Part shown: positions 12,701-25,067 of the stretch, piece by piece
Numbering within the stretch: position 1 is the stretch's first letter
Layout: every line of letters begins with the position of its first letter
NCBI RefSeq assembly: GCF_024713945.1
Contig: NC_134678.1
Span: forward strand, 6,572,001 to 6,636,000
Reading direction: 5' to 3'
Source: Dermatophagoides farinae
Lineage: Eukaryota; Arthropoda; Arachnida; Sarcoptiformes; Pyroglyphidae
DNA length: 64,000 nucleotides
Position numbers and translations under genes: made by a program
The notes under the pieces: generated by a model
What the model saw: the letters and a program-made list of their open reading frames with translations, nothing else
The model's database searches: none
What the model was told of the DNA's origin: nothing

Positions 12701-14330
12701 CGTCCGTCCTAAAGAATTCTACATTCATTCGTCAATTGTATCTTGTGGGTATTTATTTTTTTTTTTGTTTTGTTTTGTGTGTCAATTTATTACATTTCCT
12801 GAAGCAAAATTTATTTTATCATTTTTTCTTTCAAATTATTCGCGCATGAATTTCAAAACAATCATTTTCGATTTTTAGATTTGTCTGTGTGTGTGTGGTG
12901 GATAGATAGAACACAAGAGAAAGGCCAAATGTCGTTATCTCGGTGTGTGTGTGGACGACGACTACGACGATGATGAAAATTTGTCCAAAGTGCACATGTG
13001 AATTTCATTTTTTTTTTAGTTATATGTTGTGTATGTTGTCTGTCATGCTTTGTTTTTGATGATCGTTTAGATGTCCTGATATTTGTTTTTCTTGCTGCAG
13101 TTCTTTTTTTTAGTTTTTCTGATGGTTTTTCAACATTCTTTTAGTTGTGCATTATGTGAACATGAATATAATAGAAAAAATAATACGACCAAATAATCTA
13201 ACAACCATAATGTTGTCATCTTTGTTGTTGTCGTTTTTCATCGAATGATCATGATGACCTTGTGTATCCTCTGTTGACAATATCTTTATATTTTATTCGT
13301 AAGTTATTCTTCAAATTTTGTTTGGTTGTCGTTTTTTTTTTTGTTGTTGGCCAAAGATTATGGTGACTTGCAAATAGGTAGCTGCAGGAAAAAAAATTGA
13401 GTATTCGAATTCGAACTCTATTCGAATTGTCTATATGCACACACATTATGCTTTTAGAAGGATTAGTCGTTTGTATGATATAACGAATTCACCAATCATC
13501 CATATGCGTGAGTTAATCTTTTTTTTCGATTTCCTTTTTAGCATACATTTCCTGTCTTGTTTTTTTTATAATTGAAAATTTTTTGTTCAACATACATACA
13601 TAGTGTTATTATTTGTATGATGAAATGGCAAATTCATGATCCATGTATTTACCCGATGACGATGATGATGATGATGATGATAATGCATAAAATGATATAT
13701 ATCAAATACATTGAATGATAATCATAGATAGACACATTTATATTGTGTGTTTGTAGTTGGTAATGATATAATTGACCGGTGTGATAAATATACCCAAACA
13801 ATGAATGAGATTAGAAGAGATTGTCATTATTATAATAATAAAAATTTAATTCGATTCACAATTGTTTTTTTGTGTGTGTGTTGATAGATGGTCATATTAA
13901 ATGAAAATGTCTGTTGGAATATTCCCTGTTTTATATTTTTAATTTAATACGATTTGTGTGTGTGTGTCACTAATCTGCACGCGACTATTGATCCAAAATA
14001 GATTTGATTCCATGGTGACCTCACCCAAGCATTTTTGTTGTTGTTGTTGTTGCCTTTTGGATCATTTCACCTTTTTTTTCATTGATTTTACAATTACTCT
14101 AAAATTGTGACTATCGCAGCGCAGATATTTTTATAACTTATAATAACGATTTTAGGGCATTTCTTTTTTTTGTTGTTCTTTTCTTTCTTTTGTTTTAGAT
14201 TATTAACCTGCGATAAAAATAATTCTTTTGGATAAATAAAATTTGGACTACTTGTTCTACACCCAAGCACAACTTTACATACAAACTGAATCCAATACTT
14301 CAAGTGATAAAATCATTATATATTACCATA
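9784..14330. other. Intergenic region between divergent GLE1 and CLUH
   Basis: About 4.5 kb holding the upstream regions of GLE1 (minus) and CLUH (plus). It is rich in poly-A/T, (CA)n (10916-10938), (ATC)n and (GTT)n tracts. No open frame here has recognisable protein content. One CTG-rich frame at about 12373 encodes a leucine-rich peptide (MLLLWLLPLLL) but stops after some 20 codons. Non-coding first exons of either neighbour could be hidden here but cannot be located by eye. Confidence 0.55.
10916..10938. repeat. (CA)n microsatellite
   Basis: Perfect alternating CA run seen directly. Confidence 0.95.
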
Positions 14331-17300
14331 ATGCCTTCAGCATGTAGCACTGATCCTCCTTCATCAACATCTTCATCATCATCATCGGCAGCATCAATAC
14401 AATCAGCTCCAGAATCATCATCATCATTAAATGGTGAAACAAATGGCAATGGAACATTATCAAATAATGACATAATCAATGATCAAAATGGTAATACCCA
14501 TCATTCATCAACAACAAAGACGGCCACAATTAATGGTGATGGTTTTACCGAAGAAGATGTCGATGATGAATTACCATCCATTGTCGCCACTGCCAATGAT
14601 CAAGTTAAAAATGATGATGATCCTTCCACAGCATCAAAAACAACATCATCGAATATTATTGATGAAAGTTTCGTACTTATTCATGATAATAGTTTCAATA
14701 TCAAACTATCGGCACCTGGTACTGAAACATTTGATCTACAGGTTAGTCCAGTAGAATTGGTACAAGAAATTAACCATCAATTAATTGATCGTGAAGATAC
14801 ATGTCATCGTACATGTTTTTCGCTTCAATTGGACGGTGTCACTTTGGATAATTTTGCTGAATTGAAAAATATTGATGGTCTCAAAGAAGGTTCGGTTATT
14901 CGTGTAATTGAAGAACCGTATACTGTTCGTGAAGCTAGAATTCATGTTCGTCATGTTCGTGATCTTTTGAAATCATTGGATATGTCTGATTCATATAATG
15001 GAATCGATTGTAATTCATTATCATTCATGAATATCATTGCTCAGAATGATCTTTCCGATATAAAGAAAACGAATAAATCATTGCGATCCGATCTATTGGA
15101 CTGTCTTCCACCTGATTATGTTCTTCCAATGTCTGACCAAGCTAGCAATGGCAATAATGTCAACAATGTGAATAATCAATCGGCAACCAATTCGAATGGC
15201 AATACCAATGGTGCCAATAATAATATCAATCAAAATAATAATCATTCAGGAATTGGGATCAACAAAGGTTGTGAGGTTCAATTAACTCCATTGGAGCCAC
15301 AAAGCAAAGATCTTCCAAAAACACCATTTGCCTTGAAAGTTTTGACAGCATCCGGTTGGAATCCTCCACCTGGCCATAGAAAATTACGTGGTGATTTAAT
15401 GTATCTGTATGTGGTAACATTGGAAGAGAAACAATTTCATATCACTTCATCTGCACGTGGTTTTTATGTGAATCTTTCCACTGATGAAGTGTTCAATCCT
15501 AAACCATCGAATCCTAAATTAATCTTCCATTCATTGGTCGAATTACTAAGTAATATAAGCCCAGCTTTCAAACGAAACTATTCACTTATACAAAAACGTC
15601 GTTATCAACGACATCCATTTGAACGTTTGGTTACACCATATCAGGTGTACACTTGGGCAGCACCACAAATTGATCATACTGTCGATTCGATTCGTGCCGA
15701 AGATGCCTTTTCATCGAAACTTGGTTATGAAGAACATATGCCTGGTCAGACTCGAGATTGGAATGAAGAATTACAAACAACTCGAGAATTGCCAAGAAAA
15801 GTTCTTTCCGAACGTATTATTCGTGAACGAGCCATTTTTAAAGTTCATTCGGATTTCGTTGCAGCCGCTACACGTGGAGCAATGGCTGTTGTTGATGGCA
15901 ATGTATTGGCTTTGAATCCGAATGAAGATACAAAAATGCAAATGTTTATCTGGAATAATATTTTCTTCTCATTGGGATTCGATGTTCGTGATCATTATAA
16001 AGAAGTTGGTGGTGATGCCGCCGCTTATGCTGCACCGTCTAATGATTTACATGGTGTCCGTGCCTATTCATCATTAAACATTGATGGTCTTTATACATTA
16101 GCCACTGCCGTTGTGGATTATAAAGGTTATCGTGTTACTGCTCAAAGTATAATTCCTGGTATACTTGAACGTGATCAAGAACAATCGGTTGTGTATGGAT
16201 CGATCGATTTCGGTAAAACAGTCGTATCACATCCAAAATATTTGGAATTGCTCAAAAAAGCCGGTGGTGTATTGAAAATTGTTCCACATAAAGTGATTAG
16301 TCAAGGTGGTGAAGAGGTAGAGATTTGTTCATCGGTTGAATGTAAAGGAATTATCGGTAATGATGGACGACATTATATATTGGATTTGTTACGAACATTT
16401 CCACCAGATCCACATTATGTATTGACCGATGGTGAAGAATTAAGTCAAGAGATGCGTGATGCAGGTTATCCACGTCGCCATAAACATAAACTTTCCTCAC
16501 TTCGTCAAGAGCTTATTGATGCCTTTTTTGAGGCACGTTATTTGCTATTTATTCGAATGGCTGCATTCTATCTTCAACAATCTGATTCGGAGAATAAACT
16601 TGGATTACTTGAAAATCCTCAGCCACAACAACAAATCGAATCGGAATCAAAATCAGATGTTGATGAAAAGAAAACCGATAAAGATGAAAGCAATGAACAA
16701 AAACAAGAACCATCGATTACTTCAGACAAAAAAGATGAAGTATCAAAAGATTATGAAAAGATTGCAGAAAAAATTGTATCACCTGAAAAAATTAGCGAAC
16801 CAGATAATAATGAAAAATCAACATCCACAGAAAATGCAACAACAACTTCTTCGAACAACGAATCGACTGAAAAGGAAATTGAACAACAAAATACAAAAGA
16901 GATTATTCGAAAAGCTGCCAACGATGTTGGATCGCTTAGTGATAGTGAATTTGATATTCGTTTTAATCCGGACATTTTTTCACCTGGTGTTGTTCATGCC
17001 GATAACGATTCAGAAACATTCAAAAGACAAAAACAATTGATCAAAGATGCAGCCGAATTTTTAGTCAAAATACAAATTCCAACTCTGGTAATTATATTGA
17101 AAAAAAAATCAAAAAGCTCATTTCATTTGAAATTTGGATTTTGTATTTTTATTTCTAGGTTCGTGAATTGTTGGACCATTCAATATATCTATACGATGGT
17201 TTAACATTGACCGATACTTTCCGTTCACGTGGAATCAACATGCGTTATTTGGGTAAATTTACCGAAATTCTTTCCAAACAACAATCATTAGATTATGCAA

Positions 17301-19106
17301 TGGTATTTTGAAGAGTGATGCCTTTTTCCGCTTTATTCTTAATAATAATTATTCATTTTTTACTTATTAACTTAGTCAATTGCTGTTTGTGAGTTAATTT
17401 GTCGTTCGATCAAACATATGTTTGTCAACTATATGCAAAGTGTTGAAGTTGTTTACATGGCAACGGCAATCAGTCATTTTTTGAATTGCTTCCTTTCGTC
17501 GACAGTGACACAACCATCAATCATCGATGAAATAAACAAACATTCAAAACGAAGAGGAAAAAAATTCCGAAATGGGCGCACGGTTTCACCGAATGAGAAT
17601 GGTACAGGAAAAATTGTTACGGATCGGCAAAGTTTTGATTGGCTTTCAATGACTTCGAAATCATTTTGGACACAATTACGTAACGAACTGGATTCATATT
17701 ATGGTTGGAATGCACCGAAAGATGTTGATTCAGTCGAATCATTATTGCATCGATATTCAATACAGAAAATTTCTTTACTTCGTATTGTGTGCATTCGAAC
17801 AGGCATACAGATTTTGTTACGTGAATATAACTTTGAACATAAAAGTCGTCCGGCTTTCACAGATGATGATATATTGAATGTTTTTCCTATCGTTAAACAC
17901 ATTTCACCACGTGCTAATGATGCATACAATTTGTTTCAAAACGGGCAGCGAAAAATTTCAGAAGGAAATATTCGTGATGGATATGATTATATTTCCGAAG
18001 CATTAAATCTATTCAACAGTATATATGGTCCATTACATCCGGATATTGTTCAATGTCTTCGTCTATTGGGTCGTATCAATTATGTTCTTGGCGATTATGG
18101 CGAAGCGTGTTCATATCAACAGAAGGCCGTATTGATGAGTGAAAAAGTCAATGGAATTGATCATCCACATACGATTACTGAATATGTAAGCGCAATATCT
18201 TGTCTCATTTCATTATTGAAAATTTAATTTTCAATTTTTTTTTTGTTTTGTTTTACCAGAATTTTCTTGCCCTTTATAGTTTTGCTAATTCACAAATCTC
18301 AGCATCATTGAAATTTTTATATCGTACACGTTATTTACTTTCATTGATTCATAGTCAAAATCATCCAGAAATGGCTGTCATTGATGTAAGTATAGTGATA
18401 ATGGAAAAAAATTGACCTTATTTATATATATTTTATTCTATTTCAACAGAGCAACATTGGTCTTATATTACATGCTATTGGAGAATATGATTATTCATTG
18501 CGTTTTCTTGAACATGCTTTACAATTGAATCTCCGATATTTTGGAAAAAGAAATCTAAAAGTAGCATTAAGCTATCATCTTGTAGCACGAACATTATCAT
18601 GTATGGGCGATTTTCGTGGTGCTCTCAATAATGAAAAAGAAACCTATTTGATATATAAAAGAGAGTTGGGTGAAAATCATGAAAAAACAAAAGAAAGTTC
18701 GGATTGTCTTCGACATTTGACCAATCAAGCGGTGGTATTGCAAAAGAAAATGAATGAAATCTATAAAGGCAATGTGAATATGATTATACCACCGATACAA
18801 ATACAACCACCATCGGTTAATTCGGTGATGGAACTATTGAACGTTATAAATGGAATATTATTCTTACATATAAGCGCACAAGATGTGGAAAATCTTCGTG
18901 AAATGCAAATAATGAAAACAAAACAACAACAAACAAATCAACAACAGGATGAACCAGCATCACAAATGGATGATTATCAAGAAAATCCACAACAACAATC
19001 TAGCTCAAAATTATTGAATGAAAATACTACCGGTACTAGTAACAGTAGTAATTCGGATAATATGAATAGTAATAAAAATAGTGCAATTACGGCTGCATCT
19101 TCATAA
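14331..19106 (+). CDS. CLUH: Clustered mitochondria protein homologue (CLUH/clueless)
   Basis: Five exons: 14331-17087, 17159-17302, 17376-18185, 18260-18385 and 18450-19106. All join in phase 0 to about 1497 aa (fly clueless is about 1450, human CLUH about 1310). Introns are 64-74 nt. After a Ser/Asn-rich start come the ubiquitin-like CLU N-terminal domain (about residues 115-235), an Asn-rich linker, and the GSKIP-like region. The CLU domain (about 430-750) has the signatures [13 protein letters not shown] and [20 protein letters not shown]. An acidic Lys/Glu linker follows, then the central helical domain ([21 protein letters not shown]) and tetratricopeptide repeats (about 1140-1400) with a Gln/Ser/Asn tail. 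CLUH binds mRNAs of nuclear-encoded mitochondrial proteins in the cytosol and is needed for normal mitochondrial distribution. An in-frame Met nine codons upstream (14304) is an alternative start; I prefer MPSAC because the upstream codons lack family resemblance. AATAAA at 19201 is a likely poly-A signal. Confidence 0.94.
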
Positions 19107-19949
19107 TCGGAATTGTGCATGTATGTGTGTGTGTGTCCACTCTCATTTTTTTTTCTAAAATATAAATCTACCACATACCCGCGTTTATCATCACGGAATC
19201 AATAAATCAAATCTCAGCTGCCACATTTGATCGAATTTTTTTTTTCTTTCATTCGAATCATTGTGATCATTTTTCCCCTTTTTTTCTCTTTTCAAATCAA
19301 ATCGTCACACTTATGCGCTCATTTATTTTTGTTTTTTTTTTGGTTCATATTCGATACTGGTCACTACAAATAAACAACAAAATGCAATTTGTTCAGCTAC
19401 CACCACCATCACCACTAGCAACAACAACAACAACAACATCAAATCATCATTTTTATATTTGAATCTCACAAAAAAAAAATACCTTGAATCCAATTGCCGA
19501 TTGCCAAAAGTCATCAATAATCAATCAATCAATCAATCAATGTTCAAAAAACTTTCTAGTGATTTTCTACATTAACATGCATTCTTTTCCATTATTCTTT
19601 TCAATTTTTTTTTGTAGTATTTGTTCGTTTTTCTTTATGAATTCGTAGTTGATTTATACAATTTTTTTTTCATTGTTTTTTTTCAGTAGTTTTCCTCTTT
19701 CATTAATGATACTCGATTTGTATGATTAATTCTCATTTTCATTTTTTTTTCGTAGTCTGTTTTGTTTGTCGTTTTGTTCGAGGTTTTAGTGTTTTTTTTT
19801 CTTTCTCAAAATTGATTGATATAATAATAATAAAAACAATTTAATTTTGAATGTTGCTATAATAATACTGTTGTTGTTTTTTTTTTTGAGTATGTATAAA
19901 TTATTGATTTCCATGTAAGAAATAGTGGTTATAAAATTGAATTTTGAAA
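19107..19949. other. Intergenic region downstream of CLUH
   Basis: 843 bp of T-rich DNA with (ACA)n near 19420-19436 and an (AATC)n run near 19520-19540. AATAAA at 19201-19206 fits CLUH polyadenylation. No gene is visible before the ATG at 19950. Confidence 0.6.
19201..19206 (+). terminator. Polyadenylation hexamer for CLUH
   Basis: AATAAA 94 nt after the CLUH stop codon on the plus strand. Confidence 0.45.
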
Positions 19950-20678
19950 ATGTCTACCATATTCATCAATTTGAATGATGTTGAACAACAAATGGAACGA
20001 GAAAATACGATGATGGTGGAAGAATCGATTGATAGACCATTACCATTGAATTTAGCTGGATTGAATATGGATGAATGTGTACAGAATATTCAATGTGATG
20101 TATCGACAATGTGGATCATTATCAATGATTTGGGCACCATTTATCAATGGCGTGTCCGTAATCGTCGTTTCCGTAAAGTGAACAATATGCATGGCCGTAA
20201 TCATAATCAATTAAGTACGACAACATCCGAACAATTATGGAATGATTTTAAATCACGTATGTATGAAAATCGATTCATTTTGTTAACGATAACTGGTGGC
20301 CATATCATTCTTCATTATTGTCATCGTCGAGTGATGAATGTTTTGCCTGGACAAAATATATTAATCTTTGGTCCTGTATCGATTTGTTTTCATAATTTTG
20401 CCGATATTACCAGTGAATCGTTCTATCAATTAGAACGTATGCGACATTTACGTCTTAATGGCCGTGGATTTAAGTTGCGTGTACAATCAAATTCACATAA
20501 GCTATTCATCTGTCCCAACGATATAATCGATAATCGAATCAATTTTGATTGGATTCAACAATTACCAATATCAATAACAACAGATGATCAATGTCAACAA
20601 CAAAATAATAATACAAACAATGAGCATGAATCGATAATTGCCAATCAATCCATTCAGATTATTCGTGAAGATTCATAG
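19950..20678 (+). CDS. Unrecognised intronless protein, 242 aa
   Basis: Single open frame from ATG 19950 to TAG 20678. An in-frame TTG lies six bases upstream, but the ATG is the first real start. The composition is that of a real globular protein rather than low complexity: alternating hydrophobic and charged residues from about 45 to 205, including VSTMWIIINDLGTIYQWRVR, ENRFILLTITGGHIILHYCH and SHKLFICPNDIIDNRINFDW. Only the C-terminal 35 residues are Asn/Gln-rich. No signal peptide or membrane helix is evident. I do not recognise the family. The gene follows CLUH on the same strand and is followed 300 bp later by another small intronless gene, so both could be retrocopies or lineage-specific genes; that is inference. 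Confidence 0.6.
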   Translation: MSTIFINLNDVEQQMERENTMMVEESIDRPLPLNLAGLNMDECVQNIQCDVSTMWIIINDLGTIYQWRVRNRRFRKVNNMHGRNHNQLSTTTSEQLWNDFKSRMYENRFILLTITGGHIILHYCHRRVMNVLPGQNILIFGPVSICFHNFADITSESFYQLERMRHLRLNGRGFKLRVQSNSHKLFICPNDIIDNRINFDWIQQLPISITTDDQCQQQNNNTNNEHESIIANQSIQIIREDS

Positions 20679-20979
20679 TGAAAAAAAATGAAGAAAATTA
20701 AATTAAAAAAAATTCATTTCGAACTGCCGATTTTAAGCCACAAAAAAACTGTTGCTTACACAACAAACCTTTATTTGTTTCTTTAATAATTGCCATAAAT
20801 AGAATATAGATGGCTCTTCGAATGTTTCGAAAACGAGATATATGCTCAAGAATATCGTTTTCGAAATTCGAAATTCAAATCATCACCACCCACTCTATTA
20901 CCAGTAAATGTTTTTCCTTTTCCGAATTTTTTTTTCTTTGTTCACAATTTAACTTTTGCTTTTAATTGAATCAATTAAA
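20679..20979. other. Short intergenic spacer with inverted repeat
   Basis: 301 bp between two intronless plus-strand genes. It contains a perfect 12-bp inverted repeat (listed separately), further TTCGAA copies around it, and T-rich DNA immediately before the next ATG. Confidence 0.6.
20825..20866. repeat. Inverted repeat, 12-bp perfect arms
   Basis: TTTCGAAAACGA (20825-20836) and its exact reverse complement TCGTTTTCGAAA (20855-20866) are separated by 18 nt. An ATAT on each inner side could lengthen the stem with a two-base bulge. Extra TTCGAA motifs flank it (near 20817 and 20867). It could be a 3'-end stem-loop of the upstream gene, a regulatory palindrome of the downstream gene, or chance. 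Confidence 0.6.
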
Positions 20980-21282
20980 ATGCCAATACCACGTAAACAA
21001 TTGGTTCATCAAAATGCTAATCAAACAAAATATGTCCTTGTTAAATTGGTCATCATGCTAACAAATAATTCGGATGAGATACGCCATGAACAATATAAAA
21101 TAATGTCATCATCAACTAAGATTTCTACTATTCGACGATGGATTTATCGATGGAACCCAGCATTTATTAATAAATCGATAAACTTTTACTATTATGGAAA
21201 TGAACTAAATGATGATGATGAAGATCTTGCATCGATCAATTATAATCCAGAAATACAAATCATTTGTGAAATTCAACAATAA
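20980..21282 (+). CDS. Small ubiquitin-fold-like protein, possibly RAWUL-like, 100 aa
   Basis: Intronless frame from ATG 20980 (MPIPRK) to TAA 21282. A Met eight codons upstream is in frame but lies in T-rich leader. A central region reads as beta-strand, turn, helix, strand: YVLVKLVIML, then KISTIRRWIYRWNP, then INFYYYGNELNDDDEDLASI. The helix followed by a hydrophobic strand ending in G-N-E-L, then an Asp turn, resembles the ubiquitin-like RAWUL module of Polycomb PCGF/RING1 proteins (pattern: V.xLKKF then I.cNGE.L.xD.TL..I). There is no RING finger here. The family assignment is tentative; a free-standing ubiquitin-like protein is equally possible. AATAAA overlaps the stop codon (21278-21283). 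Confidence 0.5.
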   Translation: MPIPRKQLVHQNANQTKYVLVKLVIMLTNNSDEIRHEQYKIMSSSTKISTIRRWIYRWNPAFINKSINFYYYGNELNDDDEDLASINYNPEIQIICEIQQ

Positions 21283-21738
21283 ATTACAAGAAAACTTTAA
21301 ACACGTGGTATATTATGTAAAAGTGTTCATATTTTAATATTACGATATATATACACAAAAGAAAAAAAGAATCCAGAAAAAAAATGTTAATTTTGAAATC
21401 AGATACCATCACCAAACAGAAACTTGATTGTTGAAATTTTCGTTATTGTCTTTCATCTCATATAATATGTCTGTGTTTTAAATGAAACAAAAAAAATGCT
21501 TTTTTTCGAAATCAAAACACCAATGATATTTAACATTTGACAAGTAATAATAATTAATAAAAAAAATGATTAAATAAATTATGGCTTGATAGATTAGGAG
21601 GAGAAAGTTGTGTTGAAAATGAAAATTTGTTTTCATTTTATTAGGGTGATGATGATGAAAAAAATGGCACACGGCAATGTTTATTGTTTGCAATGACACT
21701 TTTGTTGTTGTTGTCGTTGTCGTTATTCTAAATTCGTT
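21283..21738. other. Convergent intergenic spacer
   Basis: 456 bp between the small plus-strand gene and the LRR/Fn3 gene (minus). It contains minus-strand AATAAA copies at 21637-21642 and 21680-21685 that suit the LRR gene. No open frame of note. Confidence 0.6.
21680..21685 (-). terminator. Polyadenylation hexamer for LRR/Fn3 gene
   Basis: TTTATT on the plus strand (AATAAA on the minus), 54 nt past the stop at 21739. A second copy lies at 21637-21642. Confidence 0.45.
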
Positions 21739-23627
21739 TTAAAAGAATCTTTTTGCATAATTTTGATCAATATAAATATCGACTTCATTATCATTATTCA
21801 TCATCATCATTGTTGCTGTTGGTGTTGGATGATTATTATTATTATTCAATGAAGTATTTGTTGTTGTTGCCATCGATGATGATGATGTTGGTGACATTGA
21901 TGATGAATTTTTCAACGCTGGTGTCATTGTTCGATGTTGTTGTTGTTGTTGCAGTTGCAGTTGTGGATGATGATTATGATTATTATTCCAATGATGATTT
22001 TGATTATGATTATGATGATGATGATCAGAATCATAATCATTTTGTGATTGATATGAATTACTAGTTGTACTTGTTGATGATAATAACATTCGATTCGAAC
22101 TACTACCATTACTACTATCGGCATTGCTACGTAGATCAATATGGCTTTTGTAATATTGTTGTCTTTGTTGTTGTTGAGGTTGAGATTGTTGTCGATTTTT
22201 TCCCGATTTCGATGATTGTGTTGTCTTTTGATGATTAATATTATTTGATGATGATTTATTTCGTTCAACTAGATGATGACCATGATTACTAAATGTATCC
22301 ATACTATAAGCAACACCATTATTGTGTGCACTACCATATGGTATAAGTGATGAACCACCACCACCATTGGCCGTAACCAATGTTCCATAACTGATTGCAT
22401 GCATATGATTTACTGATGGATAATGATGTAAATAACTTTCTAACCATGGACTATGAAAATTTGGTGATTTTTGCGGTGTTGGTAATGTTGATCCAATATA
22501 ACGTGATACTGGATGTGTATAACCATTTACATTATGATGATATGATCGTAATGTATCTGTATGTTGTATTGTTGGTGGTGGACCGATAGGCATCGTATGT
22601 GTAATACGAGCACGTGGAATACTTCTCGTACTATAAACCGATACGGTTTCCCATTCATGATCAAATGATGATTTAGCCAATGGTGATAATGATTTAGTAG
22701 ATAAACAGGTAGCATTCGTGCTCAATGTTCGTAATGGTGAATCTTTTGATGATGATCGATAAAAACAACAGCTAAATATTAGTACAGCAATGATAATGAA
22801 TAGACAGACGGCCGCCGATATTCCAATGACAATTTTATCAATATCATTTAATCGTTTTAATGTTGGATAGAATGATGATAATGATGTTGTTGTTGATGTA
22901 GCTGAACCGGTACGTGTTGGCATTGTTTTCTTCACTATTGGTTCTCGTGTACTTAGCTCTCGACATTGTCCATTCGGTATGATATTTTCACCTTCCTCAT
23001 CATAATTGATCAATTCAGGATCATTTGAATCAAGATTAACCACGCAAACAATAATCAATTCATTTTGTTTTACATGTTTATCGATAGTATAACTATTTGT
23101 TAATGGTATTAGAAGCTCGGAACGATAGAATTCTTTCGAACCAAAATAACGATGAAGCACTTGATATCCCAAGATGCTTGGTTTTAATGTTTCCCAACGA
23201 AGATGTATGGATCCATTTCGATAATTTGCATCGGTTAATTTCAATGTTGCAGGACCAACGGAATGATGTTGATGATGTGATGAAGAAGATCGAACAGTCG
23301 ATGTTGGTATTTGCCAAGATTTATTGTCTATTTTAGGAATATTTTGTCGATTGAATGTTGATGTTAAAGCTGGTTTGATGATTGTCGTTCGAGCTGTTGT
23401 CGAAAATGGTTCAATCTTTTCTTCATTTATCATTGGAACAACTTGAACATAACTAGTCACAGCTTTGGATAATGGATTCCGTTGATGATGTATTTTCATT
23501 TGCTGTTGTGGTTATCATTGTAGATTTTAAAGTGGTTGTCGCTAAAGGTGTTGTTTTCTTCATAGTCGATGTTATTGTCGATGGTTTTGTCGTTGAAGAT
23601 GAAGTGAAACTTGTAGGAATCGCTTTG

Positions 23628-23658
<31 letters not shown>

Positions 23659-25067
23659 TCGTAGTTGGAATTATTGTTATCGATGATTTTGATGATAAAT
23701 GATTATTGGGAATCAATGGTGGACAGACAAAATCATCCAAATCAATAAATGTGAATAATTTATTTCGTAAATGTTGTGGCCTTGAACAAAATTGTGGATT
23801 TCTTTCTCTACTAGTAATCTGTAGGCTATATTCACGTGCCCATTCGGCTAACCATCGTACTTTACAATCACATTCGAAAAATTTTCCACCAACACTTAGA
23901 CCACGTAATGAATTATTCAGATGTTTAAATGTTTGTAATGATAATGTTTTCAATGGATTACCATCCAATGCTAATAATGTTAATAGTTCATTCGAACGAA
24001 ATGCTTGATCGGGTAATTGACGAATAGCATTGAAACCTAAATCAAGAACCTAAAAAAATTTGATCATTAGAAACATAATAATGATGATGATGATTCAATT
24101 TTGATTCAAAAAATAGACTTACTCTTAATCCTGTAAGTTTACTCAATGCTAACAATGGAAATTCAATCAACATATTGTTCAATAATGAAAGTGAACTAAG
24201 CGAATCATTCAATCCGACAAATGTATCCGGATGCATTGATCGTATTAAATTTCGTTCTAATGATAATGCTGTCAATAGATGATGATTTCGAAACATTCGT
24301 GGCTTGATCTCTTCAATTTTATTCTGTGCCAAATCTAGAAATGCTAATTCGGTTAAATTTAATATCGCTTCTGGTATATGTTTTAGATTGATTCCTTTTA
24401 TATTTAAATTTTTCAATGTTCTACCAAGACCAACAAATGATTCAACGTCTAAATGAAGATCATGATTAAATGCTAATCGTAATGTAGATAATTGATTCAA
24501 TTCTTCGAATGCACGTGGACGAATTTTCCGTATACGATTACTAGATAAATCAAGTGTTTTCAATGATTTCAAAGTTTTTATTGGTGCTGGAATTTCTTTT
24601 AATCCCGTATTTTGTAATGTTAAACTATTCAATCTATTTTCAAGACCAGCAAATGCATCTTTATCAATCCTCTCGAGATAGGTATTGGCCAAATGAATCT
24701 GTTGAATATCCAGTTTTTTGAAAGCATTTTTAGGCAAAACACTTAATCCAGTTGCATTATTTATATATAACAGATCGATAGGTAATCGTTGTACGGATGG
24801 TGAATTAAGTACCTCTAATAATTGGCTAAAATTTGCCATCGGTGAACATTGTACCGATAAACGGCGTACATTCGAATAACCACATACACAATCTGAATGT
24901 AATGATACATGTATTGGTGTACGAGGCCATGGACATTGGCAATGGATCAATGTGAATACAGTGGCCAAAATAATCCACAATAAGATTGATGGCCATAATG
25001 AAAATCTCAACCAATCATCATAATATTTTCTTCGTAATGATGATGACATTTTTATTTGATTATTCAT
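21739..25067 (-). CDS. LRR-Fn3 single-pass transmembrane protein (hattifattener-like)
   Basis: Three exons: 24123-25067, 23461-24049 and 21739-23393. The total of 3189 nt gives 1062 aa. Introns are 73 nt (AGA/GTAAG to TTTAG) and a proposed 67 nt (GCT/GTGACT to ACAACAG). The second is needed because the frame before it hits TAG at 23453, while the following sequence continues in another frame. In order: signal peptide or anchor (about residues 20-44, WPSILLWIILATVFTLIHC), Cys-rich N-cap with SDCVCGYSNV, about 14 leucine-rich repeats (75-430, for example LKTLDLSSNRIRKI), C-cap FFECDCKVRWLAEWARE, a Thr-rich linker, a fibronectin III domain (about 558-662), a transmembrane helix (698-723, IVIGISAAVCLFIIIAVLIF), and a 340-aa cytoplasmic tail of Ser, His, Asn and Gln runs. 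The N- and C-caps resemble arthropod hattifattener-type LRR receptors from memory. A surface receptor or adhesion role is inferred. Confidence 0.85.

Noticed and set aside
22527-22715. Several long frames on either strand within 21750-23700
   Set aside because: Shadows of the LRR/Fn3 gene's low-complexity codons (His, Asn, Val, Ile runs) in other frames.
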